NCBI GenBank assembly: GCA_964571235.1
Contig: CAZNAI010000010.1
Span: 1-64,000 of the forward strand
Reading direction: 5' to 3'
DNA length: 64,000 nt
Origin: JACRAV01 sp964571235
GTDB taxonomy: Bacteria > Zixibacteria > MSB-5A5 > GN15 > FEB-12
The notes beneath the pieces are model-generated. The model worked only from the letters and a program-made list of their open reading frames with translations. It ran no database searches and was not told the DNA's origin. Shown here one piece after another: positions 25,554-34,684 of the stretch (the first letter of the stretch is position 1; each line of letters starts with the position of its first letter). Both the position numbers and the translations under genes were made by a program.

Positions 25554-26558
25554 TTAAAGGCCCCGACCGCCAGGCGTCACGCCGCGGTCGGTGATGAAGG
25601 CGGTGACCAGTTCGCCGGGGGTTATGTCGAAAGCCGGTGAATAGACTTTGATATCGGGCGGTGCGGTGAGTTTGCCGAAACCTTCGGTGACTTCGCGCGG
25701 TGAGCGTTCTTCGATGACAATTGAAGAGCCGTCGAGCATTGCGCGATCAAAAGTCGACTCCGGCGCCGCGACATAGAATGGTATGTTGTGTTCTTTGGCG
25801 AGCACCGCCAGTGAATAAGTGCCAATCTTATTGGCGGTGTCGCCATTCTGCGCGATACGATCAGCGCCGACAATTACCAAATCAACTTTGCGCTGGCGCA
25901 TGAGCATACCGGCGACACTATCACAAATGAGAGTGACATCGATTCCTTCGTGTTGAAGTTCCCACGCGGTCAATCGTGCGCCTTGCAACAGAGGGCGGGT
26001 TTCATCCGCGAAGATTTTGATCTTCTTCCCCTGATCGCGACACGTATAGATGACGCCAAGAGCTGTGCCGATACCACCGGTCGCTAACGCACCCGTATTG
26101 CAGTGAGTGAGGATTGAAGAGCCGTCGGGAATGAGATCAGCGCCGTTGGCGCCGATCCGATCGCACATCTGTCGATCCTCGTCGTGGATTTTTTCGGCGA
26201 GATGCCAAACAGTGTCAAGAACGACCTGATATGGCGCGTTGTTGAGTCCCTTGACGCCGTCGACTACCCGGTCGACCGCCCAGAAGAGATTGACTGCCGT
26301 CGGGCGGGAGTTTTTGAATTCGTTCGCCCAAATTGTGAATTTCGCAAAATCGAATTGTCCGACTTCTTGAAGTGCTAAAGCTAAGCCGTACGCCGCGGCA
26401 ATGCCAATCGCTGGTGCGCCTCGTATCTCAAGCCGCTTGATGGCGTCGATTACCACGCGATAATCGGTGGTTTCCCTGTAGGTAAGTTCGGATGGCAGGG
26501 TAGTCTGATTGATAAACCTTAGTTGATTACCGATTCGTTCGAGCGTTTTGATTTTCAT
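25554..26558 (-). CDS. mtnA: S-methyl-5-thioribose-1-phosphate isomerase
   Basis: The 334-residue eIF2B-fold enzyme isomerises methylthioribose-1-phosphate to the ribulose form in the methionine salvage pathway. It has RGAPAIGIAAAYGLALA near residue 47, ETRPLLQGARLTAWEL near 190 and the catalytic-region GADRIAQNGDTANKIGTYSLA near 235. The start at ATG 26558 lies just beyond the stop of the acyl-CoA synthetase gene; an earlier TTG would extend into it. No other salvage gene is in the window. Confidence 0.94.
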   Translation of the reverse strand: MKIKTLERIGNQLRFINQTTLPSELTYRETTDYRVVIDAIKRLEIRGAPAIGIAAAYGLALALQEVGQFDFAKFTIWANEFKNSRPTAVNLFWAVDRVVDGVKGLNNAPYQVVLDTVWHLAEKIHDEDRQMCDRIGANGADLIPDGSSILTHCNTGALATGGIGTALGVIYTCRDQGKKIKIFADETRPLLQGARLTAWELQHEGIDVTLICDSVAGMLMRQRKVDLVIVGADRIAQNGDTANKIGTYSLAVLAKEHNIPFYVAAPESTFDRAMLDGSSIVIEERSPREVTEGFGKLTAPPDIKVYSPAFDITPGELVTAFITDRGVTPGGRGL

Positions 26559-26563
26559 AATGG

Positions 26564-28261
26564 TCAAGTTGGTGGATTGGAGCTGGGTGAGCCGGATGTG
26601 TAAAGCTGGCGTTTGATTTTCTTGGTGGATGTTTTCTCGAGTTCCACAAGCGAAATATCGAATCCGGAGATTCGTTTGTACTCTGCCATGTGAGCGTTGA
26701 CGTGGGCGACTTCTCTTGCAAGCACCGTACGAACTTGTTCAATATCGGGCTTGACCGGATCGATTCGGTAGTCGAACTGGCACCGTTCCAGATCGGGGAC
26801 AACCACTGCCCAGACAGTCTCTCCGCCGTTCGGTTGCCGTCGACCGACGACGACTGCTTCCATTATATAGGGCGACTGCAACAGGTGGTCCTCGATCTCC
26901 TCCGGATAAATATTCTTTCCTGCGGCGGAAATGATCACATTTTTCGCGCGGCCGGTAATCCAGAGATGTCCGTGGCTGATATGGCCGAGATCGCCGGTAT
27001 AGAGCCAGCCGTCGCGCAATAGCTCGGCGGTCCGTTCGGGGTTGCCACGGTATCCGGGAGTTGTGCTTTCGGCGCGGACACAGATTTCGCCGATACCATC
27101 GGCGTTGGGGCTATTAATTCTCACCTCGACATTGCACAGCGGTGGGCCGACTGAGCCGAACCGGTTGTCATCGGGACGATTCACCGACACCACCGGCGAG
27201 CATTCAGTGAGGCCGTACCCTTGCATAAAGTCAAAGCCAACAAGATTGAAAAAGCGGGAGACAGTCCTGGGAAGTGGTGCGCCGCCAGAAACAAACATGC
27301 GGATCGATGCCAACCCGGCCTTTTCCCTGAATCCGCGGAATAAGGAGACACCAGCTTTGATATTCAGCAGAAGAGAAGCGCGAGACAAGCCAAAGAGACT
27401 CCAGAAAAGCGTTCGCTTGAAAATTGATGCCTTCGCGATCTCGCGCCGGATAGCGTGATACATTTTTTCGTACACAAGTGGTACGCCGCACATGATGGTC
27501 ACTGCGTTGGCCAATATGTCGTCAAGGATGTCCCGCGATTTCAGTGAGCGGGCATAGACAATACAACAGCCGTTCATCAGGGGTGTTAGAAATCCGCACG
27601 AGGCCTCAAAGGTATGATGGAGCGGGAGTATCGACAGAAAGACATCGCTTGGGCCAAAATGGAGAGCATCTTCGATGCCAGTAAGATTGGCGATCAGATT
27701 GCGGTGAGTAAGTTCGACCGCCTTTGGATCGCCGGTTGTTCCCGAAGTGTAAATGATCACCGCAGTCTCATTAACGAGAGCAGGTTTTTTCTCGACTGTA
27801 TTCACGGGTTGATTCAGCCAGTATTTGGGCGAATCGCTGTCGAGATGAAGAATTGTCAGTGGGGTCGACGTACCTGAAAGTGACGAAAGCGACTTTTCTG
27901 AGGCGATGACCGTTGTCAGGCCGCTGTGGTCGATGATCTTTGTAATCTCGGCCGGTTTGAGATTTGGGTCAATCGGCACGACGGTCTTTCCTGCCGCCAG
28001 GATTGCCAGGTAGGCCATCGGCCATTCCGGCTTGTTCTCGCCGACGAGTCCGATCAGGGGTTCGTCGATTGCCGATAAGATTACGCCACCCATCGCAATC
28101 AGGCGATTCGCTTCAGCGTAAGTGTATGTCTCCCCCTTCGCGCCGTCGGCTTTTAATGCCGGACGATCAGCATACGTTTTCACCGACGCGGAAAATCGAT
28201 CATAGAGATTCGCGACCGGTGAGGCGATGCGCACCCCTTGATTGACCTGGTCCACTTTCAT
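26564..28261 (-). CDS. AMP-forming acyl-CoA synthetase (long-chain fatty acid-CoA ligase type)
   Basis: The 565-residue ANL-superfamily enzyme has the AMP-binding motif VIIYTSGTTGDPKAVELTH near residue 160, the QGYGLTECSP block near 310, the GDLGHISHGHLWITGRAKN hinge region near 410 and a C-terminal domain with the lysine segment KTSTKKIKRQL. It activates a carboxylic acid, most likely a fatty acid, with ATP and CoA. The start at 28261 was chosen because upstream codons form a poor, low-hydrophobic extension. The substrate cannot be decided. mtnA follows with a 5-base gap. Confidence 0.92.
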   Translation of the reverse strand: MKVDQVNQGVRIASPVANLYDRFSASVKTYADRPALKADGAKGETYTYAEANRLIAMGGVILSAIDEPLIGLVGENKPEWPMAYLAILAAGKTVVPIDPNLKPAEITKIIDHSGLTTVIASEKSLSSLSGTSTPLTILHLDSDSPKYWLNQPVNTVEKKPALVNETAVIIYTSGTTGDPKAVELTHRNLIANLTGIEDALHFGPSDVFLSILPLHHTFEASCGFLTPLMNGCCIVYARSLKSRDILDDILANAVTIMCGVPLVYEKMYHAIRREIAKASIFKRTLFWSLFGLSRASLLLNIKAGVSLFRGFREKAGLASIRMFVSGGAPLPRTVSRFFNLVGFDFMQGYGLTECSPVVSVNRPDDNRFGSVGPPLCNVEVRINSPNADGIGEICVRAESTTPGYRGNPERTAELLRDGWLYTGDLGHISHGHLWITGRAKNVIISAAGKNIYPEEIEDHLLQSPYIMEAVVVGRRQPNGGETVWAVVVPDLERCQFDYRIDPVKPDIEQVRTVLAREVAHVNAHMAEYKRISGFDISLVELEKTSTKKIKRQLYTSGSPSSNPPT

Positions 28262-28323
28262 ACTGACACGATACAGCAAATTGAGCGGGCACAAAAGTGA
28301 AATTGGGGTCGCGGAACTAAACA

Positions 28324-28361
28324 GAAAAAAGCCGGAGGGACTTTCGTCCATCCGGCCTTTT
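28324..28361. terminator. Terminator of the Big_1-type lipoprotein gene
   Basis: A stem GCCGGAGGGAC..GTCCATCCGGC with an A-run on the left and T-run on the right lies downstream of the lipoprotein gene and upstream of the acyl-CoA synthetase gene. Confidence 0.85.
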
Positions 28362-28378
28362 TGCAATGGTCGACGAGC

Positions 28379-30469
28379 TTACTCGACTGTAACCTTTACT
28401 GATAGGATGATTCCGCCGCGTGGGTCGGTATCGGTCAATGTAAGGTTATAGTCACCCGCGGCACCCGGAGCGGTCCAGTGGAAACCGTAGGCGTCACCGT
28501 AAGAATCAGATTCCTGCGTGCCACCTGTGACCGTGCCAGCGCCCGCGGTAAGAACCAGGGTGTGGTCGGCAAGTGGGTTACCCCAACGGTCCCTGATATT
28601 CGCGCTCAGCGAAATCTGTTCGCCCGGAGCGGCATTGGTCGGGCCATTGAGTGTGCATTTGCCGGCGTACGCATTACCCGTCAAAAGCGTGATAGTGTAA
28701 GAGCGGGCGGCGGTATTCGTGTAGTAGGTCACTATATCAGTTCCGCCAATTCCGTCGTCATTGCCCGTTCCCAGATTGCGGGAGCCGTCGATTTCAAGGG
28801 TCTTGGATATGATCGTCGAGCGATCACTTGACGAGAAGCAACCGTCTTCAAACGTTCCGGCGGAAACCGAAAGGTAACTGGCTTCGGCCTTGAAATTCGT
28901 TCCACCGATCACCGGGTTGCCATTGAGATCGACTGCGCGAACCGAGACGATAACTTTTGAAGCACCGTCGGCGGTTATGGTTGCGGGCATACCGATCGCA
29001 GTGATCGTGTCGGCAACATATGTATTGAAAAACATCGCGGAGTCGGCAACTGTGCCGCCGGCGGTCTCGGCGCGGATAATCACCCGGCCGTTGGCGGCGG
29101 GATCGTCTGAACCGGAGAACCACTTGGTGGTCGCGATACCTTCGTGATCCTGCGTGCGTAGTTCATACGCCTTCATAGTTCCTTCATCGCAGGAGAAATA
29201 GACAACTGTCGAGTCATTGACCGGATTGAGATACAAGTCGGAGACCACAGCGACAATTTTGTTTTCGCCGGCGACCACATTCCAATACGGCACGTTGCAC
29301 TTCTCGGCGCCCACCACGACATGCTGGGGCGGACCGGAAGCAATAAGCACCTGTGAGGCGTTAGAGATAACGGTATCGATATAGGCGCGAATGCGGACAG
29401 TACCGGACACCGTACCGGAGTGGATCGGAGCGGTCGCAATACCCTGGCTGTTGGTGACAGCTGAATACGGACCATAGCCGACTGAACCAAGATGTTCCCC
29501 GCCACCAGGACCGTCGAGAATGACGAAATTAATCATCAAGCCCTCCGGAACACGATTGCCATTGATGTCATATCCGGTGGCGCGCAAAAGGCCGGTCTCA
29601 ATGCCGCCGGTGCTCTTGACCCGGAGACTGAGAGTGTCCGAAGTCAGATAAATCGAATTGACCGAGGCATTGGGAGTCAGTTGAAGAGTAGCTTCGCTGA
29701 ATCCGGTAATACCCTTGTCATTGACAGTCGCTTTCACATAGACAGTGAGGGCATCGGGAGCCGAGATATACTTCACGGTCACTTTGCCTTGCCCACCGGT
29801 GACGATAGCCGTTGACGGAACCAAACCAAGCGCATCCCACTGGCCATTAGCGTTGGCATCGAAAACAAGCGAGTCGATACCGGCTGACCAATAACCATTG
29901 CCGTCGTTGTCGACAAACTTTTCGCCGGCGACAATTTTGACAACCGTTGAATCAGGAGCCGGCTGACCGAGCGCATCGCGCACAGTCACCGTTACGCTGG
30001 CGGTGTCAAATCCGTTGGCCAGAAGCAGGCTGGGTGTCACGGCGACACTCACATTGCCTGAGCCGGATCCGCTGGAGGTCGAGACCGACAACGCGACGTT
30101 GTCAGCAAGCGATGATCCGCTGACCGAAGCAGTCACTGTGACCGGGCCGGACACGGTGGCGGTGTAAATTGTAGCCGCCGCACCTGTCCCGTCCGTCGTG
30201 TCAACAGCCGGTGTAAAATACCCGGCGCTGGACGGACTGGCCTGGAAAGTGATAACCTGATCAGCCATCGGCGTGGCGCCGTTGAGCACGGTCGCTTCGA
30301 CCACGGCTGTGCCGCCGGTGTTAAGCGAACTCGGGCTGGCGGTCACGTTGATAGTAGCACTGGTCGGAGTGGTGTCGACTTTGTTCTTGGAACTACAACC
30401 GGAAATAACCAGCGCTATTCCGATGAGAACAACGGGGACCCACACGCGAAGAACGTTCTTCGTACCCAT
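28379..30469 (-). CDS. Ig-like (Big_1/invasin-type) repeat lipoprotein
   Basis: The 696-residue product is a lipoprotein with the lipobox VISGC (acylated Cys at residue 25). It is built from several Big_1/invasin-type beta-sandwich repeats: each has N-terminal 'ADQVITF..' or 'GFDTASVTVTVRD' type strands and a downstream 'GPVTVTASV'-type strand. A calcium-like stretch DNDGNGYWSAGIDSLVFDANANGQW lies near residue 190. It is probably an adhesin or structural surface protein. The start at 30469 has an AGGAG site. It sits directly downstream of pilQ on the same strand but has its own sigma-28-like promoter. A role with the pilus is inferred only from position. Confidence 0.82.
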   Translation of the reverse strand: MGTKNVLRVWVPVVLIGIALVISGCSSKNKVDTTPTSATINVTASPSSLNTGGTAVVEATVLNGATPMADQVITFQASPSSAGYFTPAVDTTDGTGAAATIYTATVSGPVTVTASVSGSSLADNVALSVSTSSGSGSGNVSVAVTPSLLLANGFDTASVTVTVRDALGQPAPDSTVVKIVAGEKFVDNDGNGYWSAGIDSLVFDANANGQWDALGLVPSTAIVTGGQGKVTVKYISAPDALTVYVKATVNDKGITGFSEATLQLTPNASVNSIYLTSDTLSLRVKSTGGIETGLLRATGYDINGNRVPEGLMINFVILDGPGGGEHLGSVGYGPYSAVTNSQGIATAPIHSGTVSGTVRIRAYIDTVISNASQVLIASGPPQHVVVGAEKCNVPYWNVVAGENKIVAVVSDLYLNPVNDSTVVYFSCDEGTMKAYELRTQDHEGIATTKWFSGSDDPAANGRVIIRAETAGGTVADSAMFFNTYVADTITAIGMPATITADGASKVIVSVRAVDLNGNPVIGGTNFKAEASYLSVSAGTFEDGCFSSSDRSTIISKTLEIDGSRNLGTGNDDGIGGTDIVTYYTNTAARSYTITLLTGNAYAGKCTLNGPTNAAPGEQISLSANIRDRWGNPLADHTLVLTAGAGTVTGGTQESDSYGDAYGFHWTAPGAAGDYNLTLTDTDPRGGIILSVKVTVE

Positions 30470-30539
30470 GGAAACTCCTGTTTGGACGTAATATGTTTGC
30501 TCTGTTGACATTTATCTGAATTATCCGCTTACCCACTTT

Positions 30540-30566
30540 GTATCGGCAGATTTCGGCCGCAGTTTA
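30540..30566 (-). promoter_or_regulatory. Sigma-28-like promoter of the Big_1-type lipoprotein gene
   Basis: On the minus strand, TAAA, exactly 15 bases, then GCCGATAC lie about 70 bases upstream of the start codon. This matches the FliA consensus TAAA-N15-GCCGATAA at 11 of 12 fixed positions. Confidence 0.7.
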
Positions 30567-30571
30567 CCTAT

Positions 30572-30603
30572 GAAAAAGCCCCGGCGAACAAGTCGCCGGG
30601 GCT
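30572..30603 (-). terminator. Terminator of the pilMNOPQ operon
   Basis: A hairpin AGCCCCGGCGA..TCGCCGGGGCT lies just downstream of pilQ and is followed by TTTTT on the minus strand. Confidence 0.85.
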
Positions 30604-30633
30604 GGAAAAAGCCGGTCTAATAATCAGCTAACA

Positions 30634-31920
30634 TCACGGCGTGGCCGCGAGGTTTTCGTCGACGATGGTCGGGGTGACAAAAATGACCAGGTCGCGGCTT
30701 TCCGTACGGGTTTGTTTGAACTTAAACAGGTACCCAAGGAGCGGAACGTCCTTCAGGAACGGCACGCCAACCTCTGAGGACAGTTCGTCCTGCGTCGTTA
30801 ATCCGCCAATGACCGCTGTTTGCTGATTGGCCACGATCACTGTGGTCAGAGCATTGTTGGTGTTGATGATCACGCCGTTGGGGTCAAAAGCATACGTTGA
30901 GCGCTCGGGTTTCAGCTTCATCAAAATCTGATTTTCAGCGGTGATATGGGGGGTCACCGTGAGAATAGTTCCGATTTCCTCGAATTTGATGACTACGTTG
31001 CCGGCGTCGTCAAACTGTTTGATCGGTACTTTCTGGCCCATCTGAATGCGAGCTTCTTTGTTGTCCAGTGTAGTGATTTCCGGATGGGCGATGATTTTGC
31101 CCTTGCCGTCACGGATAAGCGCTTCGACAACTGCCTCAGCAGACCATCCTTTTTGGAAGGCCTTGAGCGTATAGCGGCCGGCGACATCGGTGCCTCGATT
31201 AGCGAGCACCTGACCGGACTGATCATATTCGCGACCGGTGTTAGTGACGTAGCTACCTTCGGCATCCCACTTCACGCCAATTTCTTGCAGAGCGTTAGAG
31301 TTGATTTCCAAGAGCTGAGCGGAAATCTTGATCTGCTTGGCAGGGCGGTCGAGCTTGGAAATGTAGTCTATCACCACCGGCATATTCTGAGGGACTTCCT
31401 GCAATATGATCGAATTGGAACGAGGATCGCTGGTGGCAATGCCGCGAGGGGTCATGAGTGACTTGACGGCTTTGACGACATCGTCAGAAGTCGAGTTGGA
31501 GATCTCGACGATCTTCGTTTCCAGCGCCACCAATTGCTGTTGCTCGGCGTCGTGCTTGCGCTGTTCAGTCACTTCCTTGCGATAGTCCTCGGCCGGGACA
31601 ATGCGGATGAAACCGTTGGTCTCTTCCACTACTTCCAGGTCATAGGTGCGGGAAATGATCTCCATCGCGTCGCGCCATTTCACGTCGGACAACTTGATCG
31701 TGACCGAGCCCTGAATTTTGGGAGCCACGACGACATTGACGCCGCCATAATCAGCCAGGAAAGTGAAGACCGACCGGATATCGGCCGCCTGGAACTGAAG
31801 GTTCTTGATTGGTTGCGACGGGTCCTTGGGCTGGTCGGCATGGGCGACCGTGAGGAATGCCCCCACCAAGAGCGCCAGCGTCAGGCCTCGTCCTGCAAGT
31901 TTGCGTTTGTTCCACGTCAT
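30634..31920 (-). CDS. pilQ: Type IV pilus secretin PilQ (lacks the AMIN domain)
   Basis: The 428-residue product has a signal peptide (cleavage near AHA-DQ), then an STN/N0-type domain (residues about 35-95, FQAADIRSVFTFLADYGGVN), a secretin N-domain around 125-195 (SIILQEVPQNMPVVIDYISKL) and a C-terminal secretin domain with AVIGGLTTQDELSSEVGVPFLKDVPLLGYLF. It should form the outer-membrane gate. Typical PilQ proteins have one or two N-terminal AMIN domains; this one starts directly with the N0 domain, so it is unusually short. The AMIN domain is in the neighbouring PilP fusion instead. It is last in the operon. Confidence 0.93.
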   Translation of the reverse strand: MTWNKRKLAGRGLTLALLVGAFLTVAHADQPKDPSQPIKNLQFQAADIRSVFTFLADYGGVNVVVAPKIQGSVTIKLSDVKWRDAMEIISRTYDLEVVEETNGFIRIVPAEDYRKEVTEQRKHDAEQQQLVALETKIVEISNSTSDDVVKAVKSLMTPRGIATSDPRSNSIILQEVPQNMPVVIDYISKLDRPAKQIKISAQLLEINSNALQEIGVKWDAEGSYVTNTGREYDQSGQVLANRGTDVAGRYTLKAFQKGWSAEAVVEALIRDGKGKIIAHPEITTLDNKEARIQMGQKVPIKQFDDAGNVVIKFEEIGTILTVTPHITAENQILMKLKPERSTYAFDPNGVIINTNNALTTVIVANQQTAVIGGLTTQDELSSEVGVPFLKDVPLLGYLFKFKQTRTESRDLVIFVTPTIVDENLAATP

Positions 31921-31938
31921 GTAACTACCAGCCTTTCC

Positions 31939-34029
31939 TTAGGATTCGTCGATTTTCAGCGCTACAGTTCGCGACCAGCCATACTCAAAGATCTGGAAAT
32001 AGGCGCGGTCGGATTCAATACGGAGTACATACCCGTTGCGGACTTTGTCGCCCGACTGGAGCATGTAGCTGTATCCAGCTTTGTCTATAAATAGGGCGCG
32101 GTTTCCACCCTGACGAGCAACGATCACACCAACCAGCCGCAGACCATCCACGTTGGGAATAGACTGTTGGGTCGGTGAGTTGTATGTTTTCGAGTCGTCG
32201 ATCAGTGTTGCAAACGGATCGCGCGAGCCACGGGCTTCATACTTAATTACAAGCCGCTGTGGGAACTGCGCAATCAGCGTCCCTTTGATTTTTGCGGCTG
32301 ACAACGGATGACGGCGGAATCGCGAAGTACTGTTGGAGTCAACCGGTGTTTGGTCATTCCACGACGAACCAGCGGGAGAATCATGATCTACATACGGATT
32401 GTCCTGCGCCGGTTCAAGATCTTCCGGCGACGGGATATCGGTGTCCTCGGTCGTATACGAGTTTGGATTTACCGCCGGCATTTTGACTGAGTTATCGACC
32501 TTGGCTGAAGCAAGTGGGGTCGTCACCGCCGGTTTTGCGACCGTGGAAGGTGACGGGCTATTCGCCAACGGCGAGACGGAAGTCACAGTCGGTGTACTTG
32601 GTTTCACGACAGTCGACGGAGTTGCAACTGACGGAGCCGGTTTGAGCGGCGATTCAACTGCCGGCGTCGTGGGCTTCGCGGCCGTTTGCACCGGAGTCGT
32701 TGGCGATGCGGTTGCCGGATTTGGCGAAGGAACGACTGCGGTTGCGGGCTTCGATTCGATCGGCTTGGCCTCGACCTTGACCAGCGGCGACGAGGGGGTC
32801 GGGGCCGGAGTGGTCGATGGCGGTGTCGACAAAGGCGACGGCTTTTGTTCAACCGGCTTCACAGTTGTAGTAGCCGGTTCGGCAGTCGCTACGACCGGCT
32901 TGTTCGCGGGGGCAACTGTAGCCGGAACTGGCTTTTGCTCGACCGGTTTCACATCGCTTTTCGCAACCGTAGTCGCAGGCGAGTTCTGCACGGAGGCAGT
33001 CGCCGGGACTGTCGGCTTGGCTGAAACTACAGGTGTAGTCGCAGGAACCACCGGAGCGACCGTCTTTTGCTCAGCGGGTTTTACACCCGGTTCCACCGAC
33101 GGTTTCGCGGCGGGAGGCACTGTTGACGGCGCCGGAGCGGAAACAAGCGGCTTTGATTCAACCGGTTTTAGTTCTGTTTTCGGTGCTGACGGGCTGACGG
33201 TCGGATTAATTGCCACAGCCGGAATCGCCACCGGCTTTTGTTCAGCCGGATTGACATTTGTCTTCGGAGTAGCGGCAACTGTCGTCGGTGCAGTTGTCGC
33301 CGGTTTAGCAGGCGATGCAGGTGTTGCTGTAATTGACACCGCCGGCGACTTCGTGGTAGCGGGGACCGACGGCGTTTCTGTCTTACTTGGCGTGGACGGC
33401 GTCACGGTCGCAACCGGTTTCGGAGCGGCCGGCACAACTGACGGCGTGACTGGGGCAACTTTGGCCGGTGTGGTCGCCAGACTTGACTGACGATCAGTTT
33501 CGGCTGAGACATTCTTTTGGGCAACGGTTGCAGGATTCGGTTTCGGCGACTCGGTCTTCGGTGCCACGGCCACCGGAACCGCGGGCTTCGCCGGAGCTAC
33601 TGTGCTCGGAGTGCTTGACCAAGTGGGGAATGGCGCGGCTGTTTTGTCTACAAAATGTACGACAATTGCCTGTCCTTTCGTTTCCACTTGATACACTGGT
33701 GTCTTCTTGACATCAAACACCAGGCGAACCACCGCCTCGGGTTTCACTGAATACTGGCTGGTCCGAAGCGCGGTAACGGGACAATTGGGTAGATTATCAA
33801 ATACTTTGGCGCCGAGTTCGTGGGTCGCCGAAAGGACATCGATAATCACCCGGTCCGGCTTGCCGTCTTTGGGAATTTCGGTCTGGTGCGTGAACCGGAT
33901 TTGTCCGGAGACTTCGATCCGGGCAACCGACTCACCGTTCTCGTACGCCAACTGGACATTGGTCACTTTGGACGCAAAGCTGGTGGCGGCGAGCGCGGTC
34001 AGAATCAATATGGTCAATGATTTCTTCAT
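31939..34029 (-). CDS. AMIN-domain + PilP fusion with long PATV-rich linker
   Basis: The 696-residue product has a signal peptide (residues 1-20) and an AMIN domain at about 22-130 (VTNVQLAYENGESVARIEVSG, with VIIDVLSATHELG). Then comes a low-complexity linker of about 440 residues rich in Pro, Ala, Thr, Val, Ser and Lys, with repeated KPxExKP units. Residues about 574-696 resemble PilP: RGSRDPFATLI, LRLVGVIVARQGGNRALF, GYSYMLQSGDKVRNGYVLRIE. PilP normally is a short lipoprotein bridging PilQ and PilNO. It lies in the PilP position of the pilMNOPQ order. It has no lipobox, and the AMIN domain is borrowed from PilQ. Confidence 0.85.
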   Translation of the reverse strand: MKKSLTILILTALAATSFASKVTNVQLAYENGESVARIEVSGQIRFTHQTEIPKDGKPDRVIIDVLSATHELGAKVFDNLPNCPVTALRTSQYSVKPEAVVRLVFDVKKTPVYQVETKGQAIVVHFVDKTAAPFPTWSSTPSTVAPAKPAVPVAVAPKTESPKPNPATVAQKNVSAETDRQSSLATTPAKVAPVTPSVVPAAPKPVATVTPSTPSKTETPSVPATTKSPAVSITATPASPAKPATTAPTTVAATPKTNVNPAEQKPVAIPAVAINPTVSPSAPKTELKPVESKPLVSAPAPSTVPPAAKPSVEPGVKPAEQKTVAPVVPATTPVVSAKPTVPATASVQNSPATTVAKSDVKPVEQKPVPATVAPANKPVVATAEPATTTVKPVEQKPSPLSTPPSTTPAPTPSSPLVKVEAKPIESKPATAVVPSPNPATASPTTPVQTAAKPTTPAVESPLKPAPSVATPSTVVKPSTPTVTSVSPLANSPSPSTVAKPAVTTPLASAKVDNSVKMPAVNPNSYTTEDTDIPSPEDLEPAQDNPYVDHDSPAGSSWNDQTPVDSNSTSRFRRHPLSAAKIKGTLIAQFPQRLVIKYEARGSRDPFATLIDDSKTYNSPTQQSIPNVDGLRLVGVIVARQGGNRALFIDKAGYSYMLQSGDKVRNGYVLRIESDRAYFQIFEYGWSRTVALKIDES

Positions 34030-34041
34030 GATCGCCGTCTC

Positions 34042-34671
34042 CTAAAGCGTGACTTCTTTCAACCGTTCTTCTTCTTTGACGAAGTAGGTCGAAAGCACAA
34101 AGTTAGCGGTGATAGTTTCTCGTTTTTTGCCTATTTCGATCGGCTTGGCGCCTTCGTTGACAACCTGTCCCTTACCGGAGATCGCAACATTCTGAGCCTT
34201 TAAGTGGACATCAGAAATGTTCGCGATGAACGGGAAATTGGCCACATAGCTTAAGAAAGTCCCGAAGTCATGGTAGGTCCCGGTCATTTCGATCTCAAAC
34301 GACGCGACATTATAGAAGTCTTGTGCGCCGATCGGCTTGGGATCAACTTTGGTGATCCGTGTGCCGGTGATTGACGACGCGGTGTGCAACTGAACCAGCA
34401 TCGAAGGAATCTGCTTTACTTCGGGCAGAAGCGCTTCGATTTCGTGGTACCGTTTGACCAACTCGCCGTACTCGACTTTGAGGGCGTCGAGCGATTTTGC
34501 CTTCATCTCGACATTTTTCAGGTCGGTCGTTATCGATTCAAACTCGCGGCTCTTTTGAGTGACTTGATCGTTGTAGGCGGTGTAGACTCTGGTGTACCAG
34601 AAATACCCGACTACGACAGCCACCAGTCCGGCGATGACAAACTTCTGCGTTTTTGCGTTCTTGAGGTCCAT
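34042..34671 (-). CDS. pilO: Type IV pilus inner-membrane component PilO
   Basis: The 209-residue protein has a short cytoplasmic start, one transmembrane helix (residues about 12-27, FVIAGLVAVVVGYFWY), a coiled coil around 30-85 and a C-terminal ferredoxin-like periplasmic domain with FEIEMTGTYHDFGTFLSYVAN near 130. It pairs with PilN as the alignment subcomplex between PilM and PilP. It lies between pilN and the PilP fusion with 13- and 12-base gaps. Confidence 0.92.
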   Translation of the reverse strand: MDLKNAKTQKFVIAGLVAVVVGYFWYTRVYTAYNDQVTQKSREFESITTDLKNVEMKAKSLDALKVEYGELVKRYHEIEALLPEVKQIPSMLVQLHTASSITGTRITKVDPKPIGAQDFYNVASFEIEMTGTYHDFGTFLSYVANFPFIANISDVHLKAQNVAISGKGQVVNEGAKPIEIGKKRETITANFVLSTYFVKEEERLKEVTL

Positions 34672-34684
34672 CGATCCACTCCCC

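Noticed and set aside
31534..32094. Plus-strand frame opposite pilQ and the PilP fusion
   Set aside because: It lies antisense to both secure genes and its composition is random.
32399..33490. Long plus-strand frame (363 codons) opposite the AMIN-PilP fusion gene
   Set aside because: It is the reverse of the low-complexity Pro/Ala/Thr/Val linker, giving Gly/Val/Thr-rich noise. It has no ribosome site, and the minus-strand gene is part of a conserved operon.
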